Shown: positions 6,469 to 15,036, numbered from the stretch's first letter. The stretch: DNA of 32,962 nucleotides from JAVBKP01 sp031553975 (GCA_031553975.1 JAVBKP010000122.1:1-32962), one strand, 5' to 3'. Notes: generated by a model from the letters alone, not told the origin. Made by a program: numbers and translations.

Positions 6469-8313
6469 ATGTTTAACAAAGTTAAGCGGCTTTTGATTGG
6501 TAAGCCGCTTAGGAATGAAGATATCGAGGGAGAGAAGATGAATGTCTTCTGGGGACTGCCCATCATGGCCAGTGACGCTATTTCGTCTGTTGCATATGCA
6601 GTTGAGGAAATATTGTGGGTGCTGATTCTTGTTGTAGGACTGATGTCTTACAAATACATGTTTTTTGCAGCTGTTGCCATTGTCGTATTGTTGTTGATAC
6701 TTGTATTTTCTTATCGGCAGACCATTGATACCTACCCTCACGGGGGAGGTTCTTATACGGTTGCAAAAGAAAATTTGGGAGAAACTCCAGGGCTCATAGC
6801 CTGTGCATCTTTGATAATAGGTTATATTTTGACAGTGGCAGTAAGCACTTCTGCGGGAACGGCGGCTATTACTTCGGCAGTACCTGCATTATTGCCGTTC
6901 AATGTTGAAATCACAATTTTCTTAATCATACTAATGACAATTGGAAATCTTCGTGGTGTCAGAGAATCTGCAAGAATATTTGCACTTCCCACCTATGTTT
7001 TTATATTTTCAATGCTGGCCATGATTGTCATAGGGTTGGCAAAGGTATATATTTTTGGATATGAAGCCACGCCTGTATTTGAGGTGCCAGAAGCCACGGG
7101 GCATATTACTTTTTTTCTCATGATACGTGCATTTGCGGCGGGCTGTGCAGGGCTCACTGGTGTTGAAGCGGTAAGCAACGCTATTCCAAATTTTGCTGAT
7201 CCAGCGCAGAAGAATGCAAAACGGGTACTGAGTTTATTGGCATTGTGCGTTGTTTTGATCTTCGGTGGAACATCGTTCTTGGCTACTGTCTACCATGCTG
7301 TTCCAAACTATCATACCACTGTTATGTCACAAATTGCTTCGCAAGTATTTGGAAATGGATTCATGTACTACGTCATACAGGTTGCCACAGCAATTATATT
7401 GGTTATGGCTGCCAATACTTCCTATGCGGGTTTGCCGCTGCTCATGTCGCTGGTGGCAAAGGACGGTTATGCGCCACGGCAATTTAATGCGAGAGGTGGA
7501 CGGCTGGGCTACTCCAATGGAATTATCATTTTGAGTATAGCTTCTATCATACTTGTGATTATTTACAAAGGGCAACCCCATCATTTAGTACCACTTTATG
7601 CCATTGGCGTTTTCATTTCTTTTACGTTATCTCAAGTCGGAATGCTTACGAGATGGCTAAAAAGCAAAGAGCCTGGCAGGATGCACAAAGCTGCAATCAA
7701 CGGACTGGGTGCTATTATGACTATCGCAACTGTTTTAATCATTGCTTACAGCAAGATGTTAGAAGGTGCGTGGGTTACGATAGTGCTAATTGCAGTGCTT
7801 GTTTATGCTATGAAAAAGACTCATACACATTATAAAGATGTGGCTAGACAGTTGAAACTTGAACCTAAAGAGGTGCAAGAAGAGACTAGTCATTTGGGTG
7901 TGAGAAATCATACAATTGTGCCAGTGAGTGGGCTCAATAAGGCATCCCTAAAAGCAATTAATTATGCGAGATACTTAGCCGATGACAAGAACATTGTAGT
8001 ATTTAATATTGCTATTGATCAGGAGAATGCAGAATATATGAGAAAAAAATGGGATCAATGTGGGATTCCAGTGCCACTAATTATCAAATACTCACCGTAC
8101 AGGGAGGTTATTGATCCATTGATCGAATATATTGAGTCAGAAGAACATGACTCAGACCCGGGAGATGTAATAACAGTGGTCATCCCACAGTTTATCGTGA
8201 ACACGACGTGGAAAAACGTTTTTCATAACCAGACTGCGCTTGCAATTAGAACGAAGCTGCTGCAAGATAGGCATATAGCAGTAATTACAGTACCCTATGT
8301 TTTAGATAAATAA
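6469..8313 (+). CDS. APC-superfamily permease, KimA-like (potassium uptake family)
   Basis: 614-aa polytopic membrane protein with about 12 hydrophobic segments up to residue 450 and a soluble C-terminal domain (about 475-614) ending in a universal-stress-like fold. The N-terminus (RLLIGKPL, ASDAISSVAYAVEEIL, YPHGGGSYTVAKENLG) matches the KimA/YdaO proton-coupled potassium importers. Asp36 and Tyr43 of the family ion path are at the same positions. The aspartate expected before YILTVAVS is Gly118 here, so ion choice may differ. The start ATG is preceded by AAGGATGAG. Many KimA genes sit under a cyclic-di-AMP riboswitch; I see none in the 160 bp upstream, only REP-like units and a weak TGATACT/AGTATCA dyad (6405-6431). 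It could instead carry an amino acid. Confidence 0.83.
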   Translation: MFNKVKRLLIGKPLRNEDIEGEKMNVFWGLPIMASDAISSVAYAVEEILWVLILVVGLMSYKYMFFAAVAIVVLLLILVFSYRQTIDTYPHGGGSYTVAKENLGETPGLIACASLIIGYILTVAVSTSAGTAAITSAVPALLPFNVEITIFLIILMTIGNLRGVRESARIFALPTYVFIFSMLAMIVIGLAKVYIFGYEATPVFEVPEATGHITFFLMIRAFAAGCAGLTGVEAVSNAIPNFADPAQKNAKRVLSLLALCVVLIFGGTSFLATVYHAVPNYHTTVMSQIASQVFGNGFMYYVIQVATAIILVMAANTSYAGLPLLMSLVAKDGYAPRQFNARGGRLGYSNGIIILSIASIILVIIYKGQPHHLVPLYAIGVFISFTLSQVGMLTRWLKSKEPGRMHKAAINGLGAIMTIATVLIIAYSKMLEGAWVTIVLIAVLVYAMKKTHTHYKDVARQLKLEPKEVQEETSHLGVRNHTIVPVSGLNKASLKAINYARYLADDKNIVVFNIAIDQENAEYMRKKWDQCGIPVPLIIKYSPYREVIDPLIEYIESEEHDSDPGDVITVVIPQFIVNTTWKNVFHNQTALAIRTKLLQDRHIAVITVPYVLDK

Positions 8314-8368
8314 AAAGTTTTACGAAAATTTAGAACATTTGAGGATAAATTTTTTATACTACGTGCTT

Positions 8369-8475
8369 GGGACGGTTCTAAATAACAAAGCTACAAATGG
8401 GGACGGTTCTAAATGAGGGTTACGCCAACCTCTCATTTAGAACCGTCCCCATTAAGCTAATTTAGAACCGTCCCC
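8369..8475 (+). repeat. REP-like cluster with a 22-bp-arm palindrome
   Basis: Forward units lie at 8369-8383 and 8399-8414, reverse units at 8435-8450 and 8460-8475. Arms 8396-8417 and 8432-8453 are perfectly complementary over 22 bp, and the stem continues inward with one bulge (GAGGGTT/AACCTCTC). Located between the permease stop and the padR promoter, it could also terminate permease transcription, since a T5 tract follows the last unit. Confidence 0.85.
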
Positions 8476-8492
8476 TTTTTAATTAAATTTTT

Positions 8493-8534
8493 CTGTCAAA
8501 GTATATTGACAGTCATAGTAATATGATGTATATT
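8493..8534 (+). promoter_or_regulatory. padR promoter with overlapping palindrome (autoregulatory operator candidate)
   Basis: TTGACA (8506-8511), 17 bp, TATATT (8529-8534) is a near-consensus promoter. CTGTCAA-AGTATA-TTGACAG (8493-8512) is a perfect 7+6+7 palindrome over the -35, and AATAT-N5-ATATT (8520-8534) spans the -10. Such sites suit repression by the PadR protein encoded 21 bp downstream. Confidence 0.65.
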
Positions 8535-8554
8535 GTATTCAAGGAGGTGTAGTA

Positions 8555-8893
8555 ATGGAACACACAGATAAGGGGAAAATATCTTCTGATTTACTGAGAG
8601 GACATACGGATACTATTGTTTTGGGCATCTTAATACAAGGTGATAGCTATGGATATGAGATTTCTAAGAAGATTGCAGATAAAAGTGACAACCTGTACGA
8701 ATTAAAAGAAGCCACGCTGTATTCTAGTTATAAGAGGCTGGAAGATGACAAGCACATCGAGTCCTATTGGGGAGATGAGTCCCAAGGTGGACGGAGAAAA
8801 TACTACCGCATCACGGAGCAGGGGAAAAGGTTGCATGAAACCAACAAGATGGACTGGGAATTCACTAAAAAGGTCATAGACAAACTGCTTTAG
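8555..8893 (+). CDS. PadR-family transcriptional regulator
   Basis: 112-aa DNA-binding repressor. A PadR winged-helix domain covers residues 10-90: LLRGHTDTIVLGILIQGDSYGYEISKKI is helix 1-2, and KEATLYSSYKRLEDDKHIESYW is the recognition helix and the wing start, with GGRRKYYRIT as the wing. A short C-terminal helix should dimerise it. Start ATG 8555 follows AAGGAGGTG. The partner membrane gene follows 50 bp downstream; PadR plus HAAS-domain membrane protein pairs are widespread in Firmicutes, and the repressor usually controls its own operon. The inducer is unknown. Confidence 0.93.
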   Translation: MEHTDKGKISSDLLRGHTDTIVLGILIQGDSYGYEISKKIADKSDNLYELKEATLYSSYKRLEDDKHIESYWGDESQGGRRKYYRITEQGKRLHETNKMDWEFTKKVIDKLL

Positions 8894-8943
8894 ACAGTAA
8901 AATTTGAAACAGGCATGAATATACAATTTTCGGAGGAAATAGA

Positions 8944-9894
8944 ATGAAAGAGAAAGTAAATAAGTATCTAGAAGATACGTTTAAAGATATTCCTAGTACA
9001 AAACAGCTAGTGGAACTAAAAGATGAAATCAGATCTAACTTGCTTGCAAGCGTAGACGATTATAAAAGAGAAGGTAGGAATGAAGAGGAGGCATACAATA
9101 TGGCGATAGAGAGAATGGGTGACATGAGGGAGCTGGCAACCGGGTTAAAAGATACCAATTATACGCCGAATATTGCACCTAGACCTATGTCAGATTTTTT
9201 GAGTAAAGGACACATCATTGGATATGTGGTAACTACTACGATTTTCTTGTTCGGGCTGATTTCAGCGGCCATGCTGTTTGTGCAAGGACCAGAGCTAGCG
9301 GCCCAAGGGTATTTGGGCAATGTACCAGAATTAAGAGCCAAAGCCTTGTTTGGGTATTATCTAGGTGTGCATAGAGAGGCAATTATTGCTACGATAGGAA
9401 TGCTGATGGTATCTATGTGCCTTTGCATACCGGCCTACACTTTCTTAGGGCTGACCCAAGATTCTGAGTATACGTATCCTATGAACAAGAAAAGAGCAGG
9501 GCTTTATACACTAGGTGTAGGGGTGATACTATTTGGCGGATTTGCTGCGGTGATTTCTTATCTTTCTACAGCAATGCTCTTCGTAGGAATTGCAACACTG
9601 ATACCATTTTGGGTGCCAGCCATTGGCTTGTTTGTGTACTTAGGATTAACCGAACGTGACAGAACAAAAATGAATGAAAAATGGGCCAATGAGTGGATCG
9701 CGTATTATACAAATCCTAAAACCCGTATGATTCATGAGGCCTTCTCAGGGGGGCTCTGGATACTGACAATAGGAGCAGTCATCTTAGTGGCTATGATTGC
9801 AGGGTTTAAATTCTGCTGGATTCCTTTTGTAGTGGCAGTGGCATTGCAGGTAATCGTCGGCGGCATCATAAACGCCATAGCACAAAATAAATAA
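8944..9894 (+). CDS. HAAS/permease-prefix domain membrane protein, PadR partner
   Basis: 316-aa protein. Residues 1-75 form a small helical domain (YLEDTFKDIPSTKQLVELKDEI, EEAYNMAIERMGDMRELATGL) of the kind annotated as HAAS or permease prefix domain 1, which almost always accompanies PadR regulators. Six hydrophobic segments follow (about 88-113, 146-170, 185-208, 211-235, 270-290, 293-312). Ribosome binding site GGAGG at 8932-8936. Cotranscribed with padR. A role as membrane partner in PadR-controlled envelope stress response is an inference from context; no enzymatic motif is visible. Confidence 0.78.
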   Translation: MKEKVNKYLEDTFKDIPSTKQLVELKDEIRSNLLASVDDYKREGRNEEEAYNMAIERMGDMRELATGLKDTNYTPNIAPRPMSDFLSKGHIIGYVVTTTIFLFGLISAAMLFVQGPELAAQGYLGNVPELRAKALFGYYLGVHREAIIATIGMLMVSMCLCIPAYTFLGLTQDSEYTYPMNKKRAGLYTLGVGVILFGGFAAVISYLSTAMLFVGIATLIPFWVPAIGLFVYLGLTERDRTKMNEKWANEWIAYYTNPKTRMIHEAFSGGLWILTIGAVILVAMIAGFKFCWIPFVVAVALQVIVGGIINAIAQNK

Positions 9895-9902
9895 TAGTAA
9901 TT

Positions 9903-9989
9903 GGGGACGGTTCAACGAACAATATTGACATTGGGGACGGTTCTAACAGCTAGGGTAAGAATAACCTAGCTGTTAGAACCGTCCCCAAT
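9903..9989 (+). repeat. REP-like cluster with a 25-bp-arm palindrome at the lytS promoter
   Basis: Forward units at 9903-9913 and 9933-9946, reverse unit at 9973-9986. Bases 9930-9954 are perfectly complementary to 9965-9989 (25 bp, 10-nt loop). The right arm ends 2 bp before the TGG-TATACT of the next promoter, so it fills the -35 region of lytS. Confidence 0.85.
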
Positions 9990-9991
9990 TT

Positions 9992-9999
9992 GGTATACT
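9992..9999 (+). promoter_or_regulatory. Probable extended -10 promoter of the lytS-like operon
   Basis: TGG-TATACT (hexamer 9994-9999) is 29 bp before the lytS start. The 17-bp-spaced upstream hexamer lies inside the REP-like palindrome and is poor (TGTTAG). Confidence 0.45.
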
Positions 10000-10028
10000 G
10001 ACAAAAAAGCTAGACAAGAGAGGTTAAA

Positions 10029-11669
10029 ATGATAAGTTTACTGCCATTGATGATAGAAAAGGTCGGGATCATAATTGTAATCGCTGCGGCACTATCAAAT
10101 ACTGCGTTTTTTAGAAATGTAATTAATGGAAATAAGAGTGCTAAAGATATGATATTTCTGGTTCTTCTTTTTTCCACATTTGGGATTGTAAGTAATTTGA
10201 CGGGGGTGGAAATAGCCAATAGCAATATTATTAGCAATGGTTGGAACAACCAGATTTCCAATGAGGGAGCCATCGCCAATACTAGAATCATGGCTGTAGG
10301 AATAGGGGGACTTTTGGGAGGTCCTGTCGTCGGGTTTTGCGTTGGTTTAATATCGGGCATTAACCGTATGGCCTTGGGCGGGTTTACTGCCGTTGCATGC
10401 TCCGTATCCTCTATCATAGCAGGCGTGATCAGCGGTGTTGTTGGCAACACCTACAGGAAGCGTCAAAAGCCTATTACACCTTGGCTGGCGGTTTTGTTGG
10501 GGGTAAGTCTAGAGTTGTTTCAGATGGGAATTATTTTGTTGGTAGCCCGTCCATTTGACATGGCAGTGAGCCTAGTGGCCATTATAGCCATACCAATGAG
10601 CATAATCAATGCAGCAGGCAACTTTATATTTCTTTCCATAATACAGTCGGTGCAGAGGGAAGAGGCTAGGGTTATGGCGCAACAAACCCAGCTAGCACTT
10701 TCTATTGCTGATGAGAGCATGCCGTATTTCAGAAAAGGGTTGACCAGATTTTCTGGCGAGAAGGTGACAAAGATATTATATGGTTTGATCGGTGCAGACG
10801 CTGTGATCATCATGAAGAGGGATGTAATTCTAGCCCAAGAGGGAAAATATAAGGAGTCACTAAATGGAAAAGGTGCAACCACGGATATTCTTTTGGATGT
10901 GAAGGAGCAAAACATAGGGGTCATAAAGATATACTTTGAAAATGCCAACCGGTTGTCACAGGCTCACAGAGAGCTGACCAGAGGACTTTCAAAACTGTTT
11001 TCAGCCCAACTGGAACTAGCCCAAGCAGAAAATCAAGCGCACTTGTTAAAGGATGCTGAGATTAAGGCACTGCAAGCTCAAGTCAATCCCCATTTTTTGT
11101 TTAATGCCATAAATACGGTTTCGGCCCTATGTAGAACAGACCCCGAAAAGGCAAGAGAGTTATTACAGGAATTGGCAACGTATTTTCGGAGCAACTTGCA
11201 AGGCGCAAGAGAGCATTTCATTACATTAGAGCAGGAATTACAACACATTAGAGCGTACTTGACATTGGAACAAACAAGATTTCCGGATAAATTTGAAATT
11301 GTCTGGTTGATAGATGACAACTTGCAAAGTGTTATGATACCACCATTTACACTGCAAATTCTCATTGAGAATGCCTGTACCCACGGGTTTTCTAAGGCAA
11401 AGCAGAGGGGCAAAATTGCCATACGGATTCAAAGGAAAGACGAGAAGGTGACGATTACAGTAGAAGATAACGGATTGGGAATACCCAAGGCACGCCTAGA
11501 CAAACTAGGCAAGGAAACGATTTTCTCAGAAAATGGCACAGGAACAGCATTGCTTAACATGAACCAGAGGCTCAAAGGGCTATATGGTAAGGAAGGAACT
11601 TTGGCAATAGACAGCGAAGAGGGGGCAGGAACGAAGGTTTCGTTTGTTGTGCCATATGAGTGGGAGTAG
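10029..11669 (+). CDS. lytS: LytS/BtsS-type sensor histidine kinase
   Basis: 546-aa membrane histidine kinase. Residues 1-205 hold the 5TMR_LYT sensor with six hydrophobic segments, including NEGAIANTRIMAVGIGGLLGG and the GLISGINRMALGG turn. Residues about 215-335 form a GAF-like domain. The His_kinase domain has QVNPHFLFNAINTVSAL with phospho-acceptor His355, and the HATPase domain has the N box IENACTHG (447-453), DNGLG (480-484) and GTGTALLNMNQRL. The TMR-GAF-kinase order is that of LytS, BtsS and YpdA. The regulator gene starts 12 bp downstream and a CstA carrier follows, so pyruvate or a related acid is the most likely signal (inferred from the BtsSR-BtsT and LytST-PftAB systems). Confidence 0.92.
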   Translation: MISLLPLMIEKVGIIIVIAAALSNTAFFRNVINGNKSAKDMIFLVLLFSTFGIVSNLTGVEIANSNIISNGWNNQISNEGAIANTRIMAVGIGGLLGGPVVGFCVGLISGINRMALGGFTAVACSVSSIIAGVISGVVGNTYRKRQKPITPWLAVLLGVSLELFQMGIILLVARPFDMAVSLVAIIAIPMSIINAAGNFIFLSIIQSVQREEARVMAQQTQLALSIADESMPYFRKGLTRFSGEKVTKILYGLIGADAVIIMKRDVILAQEGKYKESLNGKGATTDILLDVKEQNIGVIKIYFENANRLSQAHRELTRGLSKLFSAQLELAQAENQAHLLKDAEIKALQAQVNPHFLFNAINTVSALCRTDPEKARELLQELATYFRSNLQGAREHFITLEQELQHIRAYLTLEQTRFPDKFEIVWLIDDNLQSVMIPPFTLQILIENACTHGFSKAKQRGKIAIRIQRKDEKVTITVEDNGLGIPKARLDKLGKETIFSENGTGTALLNMNQRLKGLYGKEGTLAIDSEEGAGTKVSFVVPYEWE

Positions 11670-11681
11670 GAGGCGTTAACT

Positions 11682-12389
11682 ATGTGGAAAGTGTATCTAG
11701 TGGATGATGAACCGCTGGCGCGGCAAGAGCTAAGATATTTGTTATCAAAGACAAAACAGGTGGAAATAGTAGGTGAGGCTGACAATGTGGAGGATGCGAA
11801 GAACGAAATTTTAACACTGCGTCCAGATATTGCTTTTTTAGATATACAGTTGTCGGGTGAGAATGGATTGGACATTGCAGAGTTCGTCAAAGGGCTAGAC
11901 CGTTCCCCTGTTGTGGTTTTCACCACAGCCCATGATGAGTTCGCGCTAAAAGCATTTGATGCCAACGCTTTCGACTACATATTGAAACCCATTGATGAGA
12001 CTAGACTTCAAAAGTGCCTAGACAAATGCAAAAAAGTTCAAAAGGCTGAAGTGGGTGGGGTTCGGGAAAAGCTGGCTGTGTTTACAGATGGGCGCATATC
12101 TCTTGTAGATTTTAACAAAATTGTATATATAAGTATGTCTGACAAAAAATCCACTGTCAAAACATTAGAAACTGAATTTAAAACAAATGATAGCCTTGTG
12201 GCGATAGAGGAAAAGTTGCCGCTGGGGGCTTTTATGCGGGTACACAGGTCATTTATTATTAATTTGCAACACATAGTGGCAGTAGAACCATGGTTTAATT
12301 CTACGTACAATTTGATTATGGCGGATAGATCCAAGATTCCTGTCAGTCGAACGTATGTCAAGGATATACGAAGTAAATTTGGCATTTGA
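11682..12389 (+). CDS. lytR: LytTR-family response regulator
   Basis: 235-aa response regulator. The receiver domain (residues 1-118) has the acidic pocket D8-D9-E10, phospho-acceptor Asp54 in FLDIQLSGENG, Thr81/Thr82 and Lys102 in LKPID. The LytTR DNA-binding domain (about 130-235) shows KIVYISMSDKKSTVKT, FMRVHRSFIINLQHI and IPVSRTYVKDIR, all hallmark strands. AGGAGG at 11668-11673 overlaps the kinase stop, giving tight coupling. Its likely target is the cstA promoter 130 bp downstream, by analogy with BtsR and LytR; that regulatory link is inferred. Confidence 0.94.
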   Translation: MWKVYLVDDEPLARQELRYLLSKTKQVEIVGEADNVEDAKNEILTLRPDIAFLDIQLSGENGLDIAEFVKGLDRSPVVVFTTAHDEFALKAFDANAFDYILKPIDETRLQKCLDKCKKVQKAEVGGVREKLAVFTDGRISLVDFNKIVYISMSDKKSTVKTLETEFKTNDSLVAIEEKLPLGAFMRVHRSFIINLQHIVAVEPWFNSTYNLIMADRSKIPVSRTYVKDIRSKFGI

Positions 12390-12517
12390 TTGTATATCAA
12401 CTTTGATTTTCTGCATTTCATCCCCCAAAAGTTACGCTTTGTCAAAAAAACGACTTCTTTTGCATGTTTTGTTGTAGATTGTTAATTGTATAACAATACA
12501 TAAAGGAGGTTTAGATT
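12390..12517 (+). promoter_or_regulatory. cstA upstream region, probable LytTR target
   Basis: Contains a TATAAC -10 candidate (12489-12494) without a good -35, as expected for an activator-dependent promoter. An inverted pair ATTGTT/AACAAT (12478-12483, 12492-12497) spans it. A loosely repeated ACG-pyrimidine pattern at 12434 and 12450 might be a LytTR site, but I could not establish two clean direct repeats. AAAGGAGG before the ATG is strong. Confidence 0.4.
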
Positions 12518-14311
12518 ATGAATGGTGTTACTATCGTAATCGCGGCGGGTTGTATTCTTGCAATCGCTTATCGTATCTACGGAACATTCTTCGTTAACAA
12601 AGTGCTAAGAGTTAATGATGCTGATCCAGTACCGTCTCATGAATTAGAAGACGGAAAAGATTATGTTCCAACTAACAAATGGGTGGCATACGGACACCAC
12701 TTCGCAGCTATTGCGGCAGCTGGTCCTCTAGTAGGTCCGATTTTAGCAGCGCAGTTCGGTTACCTACCAGGTCTGATCTGGTTGTTAATTGGTGCCGTTA
12801 TCGCTGGGGCAGTACACGATACTGTCGTATTATTTGCGTCCATGAGAAGAGAGGGTAAATCTCTTTCTGAAGTGGCAAAAGAAGAACTTGGACCTGTAGC
12901 CGGCTTTTGCGCTGGTCTTGCAATGTTATTTATTATTACTATTACCATGGCAGGTCTTTCCCTTGTAGTGTTAAATGCTCTTGAGCGTAACCCTTGGGGA
13001 ACGTTCTCCGTTGGAATGACCATTCCAATTGCTATGCTGATGGGGATTTTCTACAAAAAAACCGGAAACCTAAAAGTAGCCAGTATTGCAGGTGTTATTG
13101 CAATAGCTGTATGCGTATTCATTGGGCCTGCGGTTCAAAACTCTGCACTAGCAGAATTCTTGACTTTTGAAAAATCAACATTGGCAATCATGCTTCCTGT
13201 ATATGCATTCTTTGCATCTGCGTTACCAGTATGGTTGCTGTTGCAACCTAGAGATTACCTAAGCAGCTTCATGAAAATTGCTGTATTCATCGCGTTAATC
13301 GGTGGGGTATTCATGGTTAACCCAGAAATACATATGCCTGCTGTGACAAAGTTTGTTAGTGGCGGCGGACCTATTGTAGCTGGTCCTGTATGGCCGTTTA
13401 TCTCTATCACCATTGCTTGCGGAGCCATTTCGGGTTTCCACGCTTTTGTGGGATCGGGTACTACACCAAAGATGATTGACAAGTGGTCAGATATTAAGCA
13501 TGTTGCTTTTGGTGCCATGCTAACAGAATCCCTTGTAGGTGTTATGGCCCTTATTGCGGCTGTATCTCTACAACCTGGAGACTTCTTTGCAATCAATTCA
13601 AAACCAGAGGTTTTTGCTACGCTTGGTATGCAAGTTTCACAACTACCGGCGCTAAGTGAAGCCATTGGACTTGATCTAGCAGGAAGAACTGGTGGAGCTG
13701 TAACCCTTGCCGTTGGTATGGCTAACATATTCGCTGGTATTCCGTGGTTCTCACACTTAACAGCATATTTCTTCCAGTTTGTAATCATGTTTGAAGCTGT
13801 ATTTATTTTGACAGCCATCGATGCAGGTACTCGTATTTCTCGTTACTTGATTCAAGATTTCTTTGGACAGTTCTATGCACCACTCAAACGGCTGGACTGG
13901 TTACCAGGCTCTATCGGGGCTAGTATCCTAGCTTGCGTTATGTGGGGATATCTACTGTACTCAGGCGATATCAGTTCAGTATGGGCATTGTTTGGTGTAT
14001 CCAACCAGTTAATGGCATCTATCGGATTGATCATTGGTGCTACAGTTATTCTCAGAATTGCAACTAAAAAAATCTACGCATTAACTTGCATTGTGCCATT
14101 AATTTATCTGTATGTAACAGTAAACATGGCGGGCTATTGGATGGTGAAAAACGTTTATCTAAATACAGCATCTGCTGGATTTAATGCGCTAAACGGGATA
14201 CTATCAATCATCATGTTAACCCTTGGTCTAGTAGTAGCGGTTACGGCTGTCAGAAAGTGGGTCGTTCTTTGGAAAGCACCACAAGAAAGCGTACTAGTAA
14301 CTAGCAAGTAG
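12518..14311 (+). CDS. cstA: CstA/BtsT-family carbon starvation carrier (probable pyruvate or peptide transporter)
   Basis: 597-aa integral membrane protein of the CstA family, about 16 hydrophobic segments. Family signatures: residues 1-30 IVIAAGCILAIAYRIYGTF, then VPTNKWVAYGHHFAAIAAAGPLVGPILAAQ (around 51-80), HDTVVLFASMRREGKS, and the late SHLTAYFFQF and FGVSNQLMASIGLI. It is shorter than E. coli CstA and BtsT (about 700 aa), as is common for the Firmicute branch. E. coli BtsT is a proton-coupled pyruvate importer and CstA has been tied to peptide and pyruvate uptake. Position directly after a LytS/LytTR pair favours pyruvate here. A REP-like hairpin with a T tract at 14345-14397 probably ends its transcript. 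Confidence 0.93.
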   Translation: MNGVTIVIAAGCILAIAYRIYGTFFVNKVLRVNDADPVPSHELEDGKDYVPTNKWVAYGHHFAAIAAAGPLVGPILAAQFGYLPGLIWLLIGAVIAGAVHDTVVLFASMRREGKSLSEVAKEELGPVAGFCAGLAMLFIITITMAGLSLVVLNALERNPWGTFSVGMTIPIAMLMGIFYKKTGNLKVASIAGVIAIAVCVFIGPAVQNSALAEFLTFEKSTLAIMLPVYAFFASALPVWLLLQPRDYLSSFMKIAVFIALIGGVFMVNPEIHMPAVTKFVSGGGPIVAGPVWPFISITIACGAISGFHAFVGSGTTPKMIDKWSDIKHVAFGAMLTESLVGVMALIAAVSLQPGDFFAINSKPEVFATLGMQVSQLPALSEAIGLDLAGRTGGAVTLAVGMANIFAGIPWFSHLTAYFFQFVIMFEAVFILTAIDAGTRISRYLIQDFFGQFYAPLKRLDWLPGSIGASILACVMWGYLLYSGDISSVWALFGVSNQLMASIGLIIGATVILRIATKKIYALTCIVPLIYLYVTVNMAGYWMVKNVYLNTASAGFNALNGILSIIMLTLGLVVAVTAVRKWVVLWKAPQESVLVTSK

Positions 14312-14343
14312 TTTATAAATAATAATTGATTCACAATTGATTC

Positions 14344-14397
14344 GGGACGGTTCTAAATGAGCAATAGATGTTGCCATTTAGAACCGTCCTAATTTTT
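14344..14397 (+). repeat. REP-like palindrome, probably doubling as cstA terminator
   Basis: Forward unit 14344-14358 and reverse unit 14376-14389. Arms 14345-14359 and 14375-14389 are perfectly complementary; the stem extends inward through GCAA/TTGC with a single bulged A. TAATTTTT follows directly, so it has the form of an intrinsic terminator 33 bp after the cstA stop. Confidence 0.8.
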
Positions 14398-14466
14398 GTT
14401 GCTATTTTCATAAAGGAAAGCTAGAATGTAGATATAGTAAATTATGTATAGAAAAGGAGCAGAGAT

Positions 14467-15036
14467 ATGATAGGTGGATTTGGTTTTATATTTACAATTG
14501 TTTTTCTCTTTATTGCAGGAAGTATTATTCTTAATATTGTAAAAGGGGTTAAGCAGTACGCTGAAAATATAGAAGCACCGCTTTTGAGCATGAACGCTAA
14601 AGTGGTAGGAAAGCGAGATGAAACCAGAAGGCGTAATCACAACGTGAATGGCACCATGACTAGTAGCACAAGCACTAGTTATTATGTAACCTTCCAATCT
14701 GTTGAAGGTATGCGTATAGAGTTAGAGCTCAAGGGCAAGGAATATGGTTTGCTGGTGGAAGGCGACGAAGGTATACTTAGCTACCAAGGAACATGGTACA
14801 AAGGGTTTGAGCGGGGCGTTTATGAGGAAACCGTAAAGCAGGACGAAGAACAGGGGCAAGATCAAGAAAAGGCGGCAGAAGAACCAGCAGAGCCTGAAGT
14901 AGTAACGCCTACGGCAACAGCAGAAAACGAAATTGAGAAAGACAGTAGTCCGTTAGAAGAAGTGATGGGTTTGGATGACGTGATGGAAAATACATCTCGA
15001 TGGCAGGAAGAATCGGATAGAGAGGTGCCTCATTAG
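14467..15036 (+). CDS. DUF2500-family membrane-anchored protein
   Basis: 189 aa. One N-terminal transmembrane segment (residues 5-26), then a DUF2500-type domain (about 35-118): APLLSMNAKVVGKRDETRR, a Ser/Thr-rich loop, STSYYVTFQSVEGMRIEL and GKEYGLLVEGDEGILSYQGTW. The last 70 residues are an acidic low-complexity tail rich in Glu, Asp, Pro and Ala, probably disordered. Ribosome binding site AAGGAG precedes the ATG. Function unknown; DUF2500 proteins are small membrane proteins of Firmicutes and enterobacteria. Confidence 0.8.
   Translation: MIGGFGFIFTIVFLFIAGSIILNIVKGVKQYAENIEAPLLSMNAKVVGKRDETRRRNHNVNGTMTSSTSTSYYVTFQSVEGMRIELELKGKEYGLLVEGDEGILSYQGTWYKGFERGVYEETVKQDEEQGQDQEKAAEEPAEPEVVTPTATAENEIEKDSSPLEEVMGLDDVMENTSRWQEESDREVPH

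Noticed and set aside
8396..8475. CRISPR-like repeat-spacer array
   Set aside because: The units alternate in orientation, spacing is irregular and there are no cas genes; a palindromic REP-like family explains it better.
10010..10450. Long open frames opposite known genes (for example the minus-strand frames over lytS, clpC, the PEP-synthase-like gene and ptb)
   Set aside because: They lack ribosome binding sites, have low-complexity Ser/Ile-rich translations and mirror well-recognised proteins, so they are shadows of real genes.
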